This document shows positions 33,281 through 42,469 of a stretch of DNA of 64,000 nt, piece by piece. Made by a program: the position numbers and the translations under genes. The notes under the pieces are model-generated. The model made no database searches. It was not told where the DNA came from and worked only from the letters and a program-made list of their open reading frames with translations. Source of the stretch: Chondrus crispus (lineage: Eukaryota; Rhodophyta; Florideophyceae; Gigartinales; Gigartinaceae); the NCBI RefSeq assembly GCF_000350225.1, contig NW_005179060.1:139053-203052 (forward strand), in the 5' to 3' direction. The stretch's first letter is position 1, and each line of letters begins with the position of its first letter.

Positions 33281-34826
33281 ACAACCTTGGGGCGAAAAAA
33301 AGAATCAATCTGTGGCTGAATTCCAGCAATTACGTCATTAACAGACAAATACTGCTGCTGATCACTGACTACATGCAAGCGATCATAGCAATGTTCCCCG
33401 TTGCCTCCTCGGTCTCTATCTTCCTCACTAAACCCCACATAGTCGATTTCATATTGGATAACGGTTGTTTCACGGCACACAAAGCAATAAAACATCAAGT
33501 CACTTAGCTTGTTTTTGAAAGATCTCATTGACGGGTTCCCATCGGGTACAGTTCCATTCTCGGAAACGTCACAGTCGCTACAGTGCAATATCTCATTTTC
33601 AGTAACATCGGCTACCATAACCGACTGCCCATCATCATTGAAAATATAGCTATCAGACCTAACCACTCGAAATCGATTCCCGACACTAGGCAGCCTACGA
33701 ATTGTAACGGCCGAGCATCGATGTAATTCTTTGACGCCGACTTTCAAAGATGTTGCTGAAGATGGCCTTGCAAGAACAACACCTTTTCCATTAAGAGCTT
33801 GGGTGTATCGATGAATGTCAACGTCAATTGGTGCCTGGCGATGTATGTATGTGCCCTGTTCAAGTACAGGTGAGGGAGAACTGTGATATAGTCGGCGGCG
33901 CACCTTTGACAATATTCTCGGGCGCAGGTACATGTCACGATCTGGTCTAAACATATATACCTTGGTGACGTCTATGGCATCATGTCCGCCACATAGTCGA
34001 ATACGGAAGGATTTAGCCCAGTGATCCAGCACGGCTTTGTCAGTTGTGATAGGGACAAGTTCCCCTGTATTCACATAGATTGGCTTCAACTTTCGAAATG
34101 TACCCAGCTTCTGCTGGTACATCATTCGGATGCTCTGCCGAGAACTGTACACAGCCATATCACATAGTCCGAATCTACTAACATCGTGTAAGGTCGTTTG
34201 CGATGGGAGAAGATAGTGAAATAAAATTGCTATTTCCTTGTCCTCTTCCGCTATATCGCGGTTTCCAAGGCATTGCACCAAATGGTGAAACACATAGACA
34301 TTGATAGAAGAGGCAAGTATGAGGCCGTCCAATTCTCATTGGTCAAGGCACAAGTCTGTATGAATATGAACACTCAACTTCTTCTTGACATCCCAACATG
34401 ATGCGTCTAACACGTTCACTGCAATCGAAAGTCCGGTTATTGCACTCACAGCAGATCGGAACAGTTCCAAGATATATAGTCGTAGTTCTTGCAAACGCTA
34501 TCTTCTTCGTCATGCCAGAACGCATCATGATATTGTCGACAGGCATGCATATCAATGGGAAGTTTTGCTATCCCCACCTCTTTGTTGATTGTAGGATTGG
34601 ATATGTCAATGTCTACGACAAAAAATGACGGGCTGTCTCCCATCACAACCTCATAGAAGTGACGTGGGGAGGAGAGTACGTGACAGAAAGCTTTCTCCCA
34701 AAGGTCTCGATGCGTTAACACCCAAAACTTCTTTGCCCCCCGATTTGACACGTCTTCAGCGAAAACTGTGTGATGTGCAACATTTGAGCAGTGAGTCACG
34801 GCATGCTCCAGTCTTCTGAAGTCCAT
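33265..34826 (-). pseudogene. AEP primase (PrimPol/UL52-like), broken
   Basis: The archaeo-eukaryotic primase core is visible across two frames. Motif I is FFVVDIDIS with the metal-binding DxD (34,826-34,446 frame). Motif II is KKKLSVHIHTD, and motif III is GLCDMAVYSSRQSIRM. A zinc motif of the UL52/PrimPol type follows (HCSDCD ... FYCFVC). One frameshift near 34,450 and one TGA near 34,335 interrupt it. I place the start at the ATG at 34,826, which follows a TATA box at about 35,011-35,018. The open frame extends to 35,072, but that part reads as leader. A primase fused or coupled to an origin-binding helicase is the replication core expected of a virus or plasmid. Confidence 0.8.
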
Positions 34827-35010
34827 GCCTGTGCGTAACAGTGAGTCGTGGAGGAAGGGGAGAGTGCGCAGAAGTTCCCTGATCTTGAAGATCGATCGTC
34901 GCGCGCAAGAGACGCAAGCAAAAGGGGACCGGAAATGGTGGCCACACCATATCCACCGATCGCTGAAAGAGCAGCAAGTGTACGGGACAGATCTGCGAAC
35001 GGGAAAAAAA

Positions 35011-35018
35011 TTTATAAA
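35011..35018 (-). promoter_or_regulatory. TATA box of the primase gene
   Basis: The minus strand reads TTTTTATAAATTT about 185 bp upstream of the ATG at 34,826. The recurring palindrome (35,125-35,156) lies another 110 bp upstream. Confidence 0.5.
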
Positions 35019-35124
35019 AAACTGTTTATTCCGTCCGTAACTGTACGTTTGGTTCCCGAGCGTTCCGGCCATTCAGCTTACAGTTCAGCAATCATCGGAA
35101 ATGTACACCACATCGTCGTACACC

Positions 35125-35156
35125 TCATCCAAAGTGTACGCGTACACTTTGGATGA
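35125..35156. repeat. Replicon palindrome, copy 1
   Basis: A perfect 32-bp palindrome with half-site TCATCCAAAGTGTACG. It lies upstream of the primase gene and downstream of the unknown 598-residue gene. ACACGCTCGACACG follows at about 35,170, the partner motif found beside the other copies. The rest of 34,827-35,448 shows no further gene. Confidence 0.95.
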
Positions 35157-35448
35157 AGTTTGTTACAGTACACGCTCGACACGTTTAACATTTTTAGAAC
35201 TTATCCCGACATAAGCAGAAAAGAGCATTAAAACCCGTAGGATAGGCGGGCGGCACTGAGTTCACATTTCTGAAATACTGAAATAGTTTAATACTTTTTT
35301 GAAACTACGACCCTCTAGAGGGGAACACACAAATGCTTTGGAACTACACAGTACCAGCGGGTAGCGCGGCTAGACCCAGAAGGTAATCTTAGCGTCTGGT
35401 TTTTCTGCTGAATTTTGACGGTGTGTACAGTAGCGGGGGCCTTCTGGT

Positions 35449-37245
35449 TCACCGCGGACGGGTCCTGGCTGGTTCTGTTTCCGTGGTCCTGTCGGCAGTC
35501 GTGTCCGCGGTCGTTGGGGGTGGAGAGTGGGGTATCGGCCGAGCTAAACTGGATGAGAATGCTCTGTCTTCCGTTGATATTTTCGTCGTGGAGAAGACTT
35601 GAACTTGAAGTCGGACTGCATCCCATGGGTACATTTCGTCACTTAATGGGACCATATCTTTGACCATTTCAACGCTTTTTCCAGTGCTATCCCGGAAGAC
35701 GGCAGGGAATGGTAGGTTTTCCGTGCTCCTTCGCAATGTATCGATTTGCACCAAAACGTATGGATAGTCAAATTGCTGCCCGTAAACGCGCACATACCTT
35801 TCATCATGAATGTAGGACGATTGCATAATTCTACCAATTCCAACTACCTCTTCCCAACGTTCCCCGTTTCGATGGTTGACGATTTCTGCTAGAAGAAACA
35901 CAGGCGTTCCGGAGCACATTGCAAAGAAGTTTTGTCCTTTGTGTAGTGCCCCTTGGCAAGAGTCCAACTCGACTCTCGGCAGAGGTGCTGGTGGCGTTCT
36001 CGAGTCAATAACGTCCAGAGGTTCCTCTGGGATCTTTTCACATAGCCTGGGCTTGTTTGAAGGGCAAAGTGGGTTCCCTTCCCCAAGAATACCATTCGAC
36101 AGAAAGCTATGTTCTCTGTATCGTAGTATATTTTCTTCCCAAAGAATTTTCAACTCCTCCGTGCCAGCACCCAGGAATTTAGAGTTTCCACAATCACAGA
36201 TCCGGAGTAATAGGGCTGCCATTGATCCGGATAGAGAACCAGTGCTCAGTTTTAGATGGTGGCTTATTGAGTCGAATACAATGAAGCCCCCATCTCTTAA
36301 ACACGTTACAGGGTCGCTAGTGCTTGACTTCATATATACACTTATTGTCTCACCAGAGTAGCATGGAGGTTCAACTACGCAGTGTTCTCGGGAGGCACTG
36401 CCGAGTTCGAAAATTCCGTATGTCTGTGAAACATTAGATCTTGTAACTTCGTCGTTTGTGAGACCCCCACCTGTTGTCAATATCGAGACAATAGTGCTGC
36501 ATGAACACTGCAGTGGCATTGGTGCTATAAAAAACGGTGTCAAAGTAGATGGAGAAAGCTCCAAGATATGCAAATCGGCAACAACGAATCTCGGGCACAA
36601 TGCCCTGGAAAATGATGCCAGGCTCTGCAAATCATTACGTATATCACGGCGCAGAGATTCTTCATTGACAGATAAACTTGTGCTCCAAAATGTTCCCAAA
36701 GGAACAGAAGTTTCATCAATGAGTAAATCCATTCTTCTTCTCCCTAAAGCCTGATGACACCTCTGTAGAGAATGTGACGTTTCCTCTACGACAGCATCAT
36801 CAGTTGTCTTGGTATGCGTCCATTTCCCAATAATAAACTGATTTTCCCGTACGGCCCGGTCTACAGAATCAGAAACAGAACCCCAGTTTTCCTCCTCGTA
36901 TGCATCTTGTCTGGAGGTGCGAGAACGCCAAGTAATATGATTCACATTGATACCTTCGTAATAGACAGATTTGGGACATCCTTCCCCGGTTACACTTACA
37001 CTTTCATCTCGCTCTTGACGTCGGGGAGCTGGTCCGGAAACTAGGGCGCACTCTGCAGACTCCAAAAAGGATTGCGCTGAAAACTTCATAGACTTCCCAA
37101 ACAGATCCGGGCCACTCAACGCCATGTCTTGCATTACGTGTGACTCAGGGATGGATCGGAGAGATGCCCCAGGGGACGCCGAGGTCTCCATGCGACGCCG
37201 GCTTGGGTAATGAAGTGGGGAGGGTGGCGGTGTCGAACTTGCCAT
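35449..37245 (-). CDS. Unknown replicon protein, 598 residues
   Basis: This long, intact frame lies in the same orientation as the primase. No family is recognised. The N-terminal 100 residues are Ser/Pro-rich and probably disordered. The middle is mixed alpha/beta with several Cys (ICDCGNSKFLG, QCSCST), and the last 30 residues are Thr/Pro/Arg-rich. There is no signal peptide or membrane segment. I start at the ATG at 37,245 (MASSTPPPSPLHY) because a TATA box sits about 110 bp upstream, inside the longer open frame that begins at 37,410. By position it could be a structural or accessory replication protein of the element. It is one of only two large frames in the segment without breaks. Confidence 0.6.
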   Translation of the reverse strand: MASSTPPPSPLHYPSRRRMETSASPGASLRSIPESHVMQDMALSGPDLFGKSMKFSAQSFLESAECALVSGPAPRRQERDESVSVTGEGCPKSVYYEGINVNHITWRSRTSRQDAYEEENWGSVSDSVDRAVRENQFIIGKWTHTKTTDDAVVEETSHSLQRCHQALGRRRMDLLIDETSVPLGTFWSTSLSVNEESLRRDIRNDLQSLASFSRALCPRFVVADLHILELSPSTLTPFFIAPMPLQCSCSTIVSILTTGGGLTNDEVTRSNVSQTYGIFELGSASREHCVVEPPCYSGETISVYMKSSTSDPVTCLRDGGFIVFDSISHHLKLSTGSLSGSMAALLLRICDCGNSKFLGAGTEELKILWEENILRYREHSFLSNGILGEGNPLCPSNKPRLCEKIPEEPLDVIDSRTPPAPLPRVELDSCQGALHKGQNFFAMCSGTPVFLLAEIVNHRNGERWEEVVGIGRIMQSSYIHDERYVRVYGQQFDYPYVLVQIDTLRRSTENLPFPAVFRDSTGKSVEMVKDMVPLSDEMYPWDAVRLQVQVFSTTKISTEDRAFSSSLARPIPHSPPPTTADTTADRTTETEPARTRPR

Positions 37246-37349
37246 TGTTTCGAGGTTATATGGAGGTGTTATGGCGGCGCTGATGGTGCTGATCTTTGCA
37301 GGGGGTTCGATTGGGGTGTGGTCTGGGTTAGGGATGTGGGCAGTACAGG

Positions 37350-37357
37350 TATATATG
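37350..37357 (-). promoter_or_regulatory. TATA box of the 598-residue gene
   Basis: The minus strand reads CCATATATACC, 105-112 bp upstream of the chosen ATG at 37,245. Two palindrome copies lie a further 215-330 bp upstream. Confidence 0.5.
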
Positions 37358-37569
37358 GAGAATTTTATCGCCGCAAGGTCTTTGCACGACACCACTTCCA
37401 CTCGATTCAATGTGGATCGAAAAAGAAGAAAAAACTATACATTAAACTGTAAGCGGGCGTTACTGTGTCAAAAGGGAAGGGACGTCCAAAACGTGTCGAT
37501 AAAGTATGTAAAGGGATGTCATCAAAAATCTGTGTTCAGACGATTCGGAAACGTGTCGAGCGTGATGGG

Positions 37570-37679
37570 AAAGTGTACGCGTACACTTTGGATGAGGTGG
37601 TAAGCGGACATTTCGCAAAACGTGTCGGGCGTGAACTGTAAAGGGACGTCATCCAAAGTGTACGCGTACACTTTGGATG
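37570..37679. repeat. Replicon palindrome, copies 2 and 3
   Basis: Copy 2 is the 20-bp core AAAGTGTACGCGTACACTTT at 37,570-37,589. Copy 3 is a perfect 30-bp form at 37,650-37,679. CGTGTCG motifs occur on both sides (37,492, 37,552, 37,620, 37,703). The cluster sits in the intergenic region between the minus-strand 598-residue gene and the plus-strand ParB-like gene. Confidence 0.93.
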
Positions 37680-37956
37680 TAGTGTAAGCGGACGTTTCGC
37701 AAAACGTGTCGGGCGTGTACTGGAAAGGGACGTGTGTGTCTTCATTAAACACGACTGGTTATTTTAAATTTGTAAAGAGTGAACGGGGTTTGCAGGTGTA
37801 CGGACCGTTTCCGTATAATCATCAGACGGAAACGGAATCAGACGGAAACGGCCGCCGCGGACACGAGGCTTTTCGCACAGGACCCCACCTGTCAGACATA
37901 AAGACACGCTGACAACGCTTGAGCCAAGGACTCTTAACGCTTCCCACACACGCAAC

Positions 37957-38215
37957 CCTCACATCCCGCACACCCCTCCCGCACACCCCTCCCGCACACC
38001 CCTCCCGCACACCCCTCACGCACACCCCTCACGCGCACCCCTCACGCACACCCCTCACGCACACCCCTCACGCACACCCCTCACGCACACCGTCCACACA
38101 CACCGTCCACACACACCGTCCACACACACCCTTCACACGCACGCTTCACACGCACGCTTCACACACACGCTTCACACACACGCTTACACACACGCTTCAC
38201 ACGCACCCATCAATC
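37957..38215. repeat. CACACCCCTC minisatellite
   Basis: Tandem units around CGCACACCCCTC, then CACACACCGTC, then CACACGCTT, cover about 260 bp. The plus-strand Thr/His/Pro frame through it (37,919-38,275) is an artefact of the repeat. It lies just upstream of the ParB-like gene. Confidence 0.9.
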
Positions 38216-38343
38216 ATCAATACGCACCCCGCACCCTTCACACGAAAACCAAACCACAAAAGGAATATCCTTTAACGTCCAAACTTTTAAGATCCCCGCA
38301 CACACGTTATCTATAAGTTCTCGGAGATTGCACACATTTAGAT

Positions 38344-41248
38344 ATGGCTGACAACATCATCACGAATATCGGATCATCATCTTCTGTAAGAAAGAATGAT
38401 CTGGATGTCATTGAAAAGGTTGTCACGGGTATGTACGCAAGCGGAGCGCAAATTAGGCTTATTGAAACAAGACGTTGTGTGCTCACGTGTGTGAGACGAA
38501 AGTTAGACAAGGAAAACTTGGAGCGCCTTATTTTGTCATCTGCTCTGGACAGTGTTTCTGATCACGAACCGATAGATGTACTACAATGGAAGAACAAATA
38601 CCTAGTCATCGAAGGAAATCACAGGGCTCGTGTCGCGCAGACTTTGGGTCAATCGTTTGTTAGTGCACGCGTTGGGATCATTCCGGATGAAGTGATCATG
38701 AATGCAAAATGCATTTGGATCGTGTCTGTTAGAATCCGTATTAGGCAACCGGTTAGAAAGAGTATTTCTCTTATTGAGCAGTGTGAGAATTTCAAGGCAA
38801 TGCTACCGACTATTCGGGAGATTGTGGACACCAGACTCCGGCTTCACCGCAACCGGAAGAAGCGCGAACTGACGCAAGATAATATTGGAAGCTCTATATG
38901 AAAAAGAGTTCCACACCCAGAAGAACAACGAGACGGGGGCAGAAGACTTCTTATTTTATCCCTATTCCACTGGAGCAGGCCGCGTCTCTGCTATTCGAAA
39001 AGTTTGTAAGTGCAAGAACGGACTTGCCGTCATGCATAAATTACATGCCAAAGGGAAACCTATATTTACATCCCGGCAAAACAGATTTCTAGCAAACAGG
39101 ATGTTCCAGAGTACTCCAATCTTGGAAACCTTTCTTGCGCATTTGGGAAGCAACTTGGACATACTATGGCAAAACGTCACAATGAGTCACATTGCTTTAT
39201 GGACGGATCCCGCATCAGACGATGGAAAACAGGCATTGGAAGACATTATTAAGCTGTCAATTGATATGAAGGAGGAAAGAACGAAGAAGATTGCGTTGGA
39301 ATGGAGACAATTATGCATTGCACACAAAGTTTCGGACGTCAACGGGCAGACTAGACAACTAAGGTTACAACGCCTTCGTGGCCAAGTGTCCATGTCGCCG
39401 GATGCTGAGGGGGCGATGAGACAAATTAATCGCTCACTTGAAGATGAAACGAGATTGAAAAATTAAGTCCGAGTGCAGGTCGTACCGAACGACCAGATCC
39501 AGGCCTTAAAAGATCAGATCCAAGACTTTTCACAAAGCACTACCCGCCGGACTACCGATAGTCATGGGAGGCGTACTCAAATCAGAGACACGAGTGTGCC
39601 GGATCCTCCTCTGACACGGAAACGCAGTAGGTTTGAAGTGATTTCACGACGTGATGCAGGTCCGTCAAAAAAGCGCAATGTCGCTCAAGAACCAGCACAA
39701 CCGGAAAATTCAGGTTCATTATCTTCACTTCCGCCCGTGCCACGTCTTCCACCTGGTGTCGATATCGTGCAGGAAGACGACGGGGGTGTTGGACCTGGTG
39801 ATGAAATACAACCACCAGCAGAAGCAGGCCCCAGACACCACCCACGTGGTGATGACATGGAGGACATACAACGAACAGGGCCAAGCATCCACGCGGAAGA
39901 ATCACGTGCTGCTGATATTGATGAGATACAACCAGCAGGTATTGGTGATGTCACAACTTTTACCAGAGTCTATCAATATCGTAATCCCTAAGATTGTGCC
40001 ACCTGTCCCTAGTGGGTGGCACTACCTCACGTAGACAATTCAACTACCTACAACTTGAGGATCCTCCTAAAGGATCCTCATTACCTAAACGGGCAAACGC
40101 CTAATTAAGCCTGATAGAGGCACATTTATAGGTAGCACCCCACTAAAAGGGGGGGTGAGTACACTTTTAGTCCACTCGACTTGGCGTCGAGTGGGAGTAT
40201 AAAGGTTGAGGACGAAGACGGTGAACGTCTTCGTCCCCACACACAAAAACTTACCGCAACAAACCCAACCGCACCACCCGCAGCAAACAAAAAGGCCCGT
40301 CCTCCTGCCTTGCACCCCGCGCCACACCGGCCTGTGCCCCCCCTTTGCGCACAGAGCCCCAGTGGCCCGCGCCCCGGGGCGCGGGGGCCCCCGTGGACAC
40401 GTTTCAGATCACCGGCCCCCCCCCCGGGCAAATTCCGACAGGTGAGATACAACCAGCAGGGCCAAGCATCCACGCGGAAGAATCACGTGCTGACGGTATT
40501 GATGAGATACAGCCAGCAGGACCGAAGCTGCAAACATGTGCCATTACAGGATGTCCAGGTCGCGTTCCAAATTATGGTCATACCTGCAATGTTTGCTCTC
40601 GTGTCGTGCACGCTTTATGCTCGCACACTTTGCTCAAGCACATCAAGATTAACAAGCCGAGTGACTTCGTCTGTAGTGCGCACGCTGAACCACTATTGCC
40701 GCCAGCGCTAGGGCCACCAGCTCCCGACCCAATCTCCTGCACCATCACCCAGGCGTACAGAGCCGGCAGCTAGCCAATCGCAGCCGCATCAAGCCCAATT
40801 ACCTGCCCCGTCTCCCAGACCGTCTCCCAGACCGGTAACAAGAACACCATCGAGTCGTGCTCAAGGAACGCCCTCCAGGCGAGTAACAGGAACATCTTCT
40901 AGGCGTACAAAGCCGGCGTCTAAGCGTCTGACAAGAACAGCCTCTCCAACAGAGACAGCACGTGAAAGAAGTCCTCGTCACAAGCCATCTACGTCTTCAT
41001 CCATCTACGCTGACGAAGAAGAGGACTCTGGCCCTGTTGGAGATGAAGTCAGGAAAAACTATGACCGCATCATAGAAAAAATTGATGACAGGGAAAGTCA
41101 GTTGAGTGATCTTGCACAAATCATACTTGTCCTTCCAAATAATAGCTCAAGACATCTGGAAGCGTTCTTACGCTGCGTTGGCTACATAGAAACGGCAAAG
41201 AACAAATTGAAAGAACTTAGGGAAAACATGGAAGAAGAAGCACAATAA
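38344..41248 (+). pseudogene. ParB-like protein with zinc and coiled-coil tail, broken
   Basis: I read one ancestral gene through several lesions. Residues 1-170 hold a ParB/Srx-like fold with PIDVLQWKNKYLVIEGNHRA, where GNHR is the signature. A one-base shift at about 38,885 (LTQDN into LEALYEKEFH) and a TAA at 39,464 follow. A Pro-rich region with an imperfect 75-bp coding repeat (IQPAGPSIHAEESRA) is split by a solo LTR (39,949-40,440). Then comes a Cys/His zinc motif (TCAITGCPGR ... TCNVCSRVVHALC). A shift near 40,735 leads to a basic Arg/Ser-rich stretch and a helical C-terminus ending EENMEEEAQ-like at 41,248. ParB-like domains act in plasmid partition or as nucleases; which applies here is unknown. 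Confidence 0.55.
39949..40440. mobile_element. Solo LTR, 492 bp
   Basis: The LTR starts TGTCACAACTTT, ends AATTCCGACA and is flanked by a perfect 5-bp duplication GGTGA (39,944-39,948 and 40,441-40,445). Removing it and one GGTGA joins the ParB-like gene in frame. It contains a TATA box (TATAAAGG at 40,198) between two hairpins: CCACTCGAC/GTCGAGTGG at 40,172-40,194 and GACGAAGAC/GTCTTCGTC at 40,211-40,235. This is what remains after recombination between the LTRs of a retroelement. It is unrelated to the Gypsy and Copia LTRs in the window. Confidence 0.88.
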
Positions 41249-41410
41249 TAAATATAATTTTGATGCGAAACTGTAAAACGACTGGTTACCGAAAACATAA
41301 CAAACAGTAACACTACAGCCCGCTCGACACGTTATGAAAACACTGCATCTTTGAATGAAGTTTAATATTTTATTAAACTTAACACTCTTCCAAAGCTTTG
41401 GATGAAGTAC

Positions 41411-41602
41411 ACTTTATTGGGGGTGCAGTATGAACGAGGCAGTTCATGACACTGTCGGCCTTAAGTAGAAGGTCCGTGGGGTGGGCCGAACGAGGCAGTA
41501 TATACATATAAAGAAGTGTACCGGGGCGTTCTGCCCAACACCCGCAGGACCCCCTTACTTCTCGTCGAATTAAATCTTTTGTAAAATAACAAAAATTTTG
41601 TT
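41411..41602. repeat. Origin-like inverted repeat, left arm
   Basis: About 190 bp from GGGGGTGCAGTATGAACGAG to ACAAAAATTTTGTT. It is repeated almost exactly, inverted, at 42,109-42,300. Each arm contains TATA-like runs (TATATACATATAAAG) and GGGGCGTTCTGCCC. Together the arms frame the palindrome array. Confidence 0.9.
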
Positions 41603-42108
41603 CCTCATCCAAAGTGTACGCGTACACTTTGGATGAGGTGTAAGTTTTTAAGATGTTAAACGTGTCGAGCGTGTACTGTAATAAACTTCATCCAAAGAGT
41701 ACGCGTAAACTTTGGATGAGGTGTAAGTTTTTAAAAATGTTAAACGTGTCGAGCATGTTTAAAATGTTAAACGGGTCGAGTGTGTACTGTAATAAACTTC
41801 ATCCAAAGTGTACGCGTACACTTTGGATGAGGTGTAAGTTTTTTCAAATGTTGAACGTGTCGAGCGTGTACTGTAATTAACTTCATCCAAAGTGTACGCG
41901 TACACTTTGGATGAGGTGAAAGTTTTTAAGATGTTAAACGTGTCGAGCGTGTACTCTAATAAACTTCATCCAAAGTGTACGCGTACACTTTGGATGAGGT
42001 GTAAGGTTTTAAAAATGTTAAACGTGTCGAGTGTGTTTAAAATGTTAAACGTGTCGAGCGAGTACTGTAATAAACTTCATCCAAAGTGTACGCGTACACT
42101 TTGGATGA
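41603..42108. repeat. Tandem array of six palindromes (putative origin)
   Basis: Six copies of the palindrome start at 41,603, 41,689, 41,800, 41,883, 41,966 and 42,077. They are spaced 83-111 bp and each sits in a longer unit containing TGTTAAACGTGTCGAGCGTG and TACTGTAATAAACT. Copy two has two point changes and the other cores match. The array is bracketed by the two long inverted arms. In an element that encodes an origin-binding-type helicase and a primase, iterated palindromes in an AT-rich setting are what a replication origin looks like. The function is inferred. Confidence 0.8.
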
Positions 42109-42300
42109 ACAAAATTTTTGTTATTTTTACAAAAGATTTAATTCGATGGGAAGTAAGGGGGTCCTGCGGGTGTTGGGCAGAACGCCCCGGTATACTTCTT
42201 TATATGTAATATACTGCCTCGTTCTGCCCACCCCACGGACCCCCTACTTAAGGCCGACAGTGTCATGAACTGCCTCGTTCATACTGCACCCCTAATATAA
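42109..42300. repeat. Origin-like inverted repeat, right arm
   Basis: Mirror copy of 41,411-41,602, differing at scattered positions such as a few single-base insertions and substitutions. Confidence 0.9.
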
Positions 42301-42317
42301 GGCGTGTACTGTAATGC

Positions 42318-42360
42318 ACTGCATCCAAAGTGTACGCCGCGGTACACTCTGGATGCAGTG
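42318..42360. repeat. Replicon palindrome, divergent copy 10
   Basis: CACTGCATCCAAAGTGTAC is mirrored around GCCGCG with one mismatch. The arms carry CACTGCATCC rather than CTTCATCC. It lies outside the inverted arms, just before the RING gene's 3' end. Confidence 0.85.
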
Positions 42361-42469
42361 TAAATATTCTAAAACGTGTCAAGGGAATGAAGCAGCTGTG
42401 TACTGTTTGGCGATATCAAACATATTGCAATGGTAAAAGTTTAATGGTTTCTAAAATGACGTTCGATTT

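Noticed and set aside
34446-35072. Longer primase start at 35,072
   Set aside because: The first 82 residues lie upstream of or over the TATA box and have no primase similarity; the ATG at 34,826 fits better.
37919-38275. Thr/His/Pro-rich frame before the ParB-like gene
   Set aside because: It is simply the minisatellite translated; no coding bias beyond the repeat.
41603-42108. Regularly spaced repeats resembling a CRISPR array
   Set aside because: The units are palindromes with near-identical spacers in a eukaryotic nuclear element, and there are no cas genes; unique spacers are absent.
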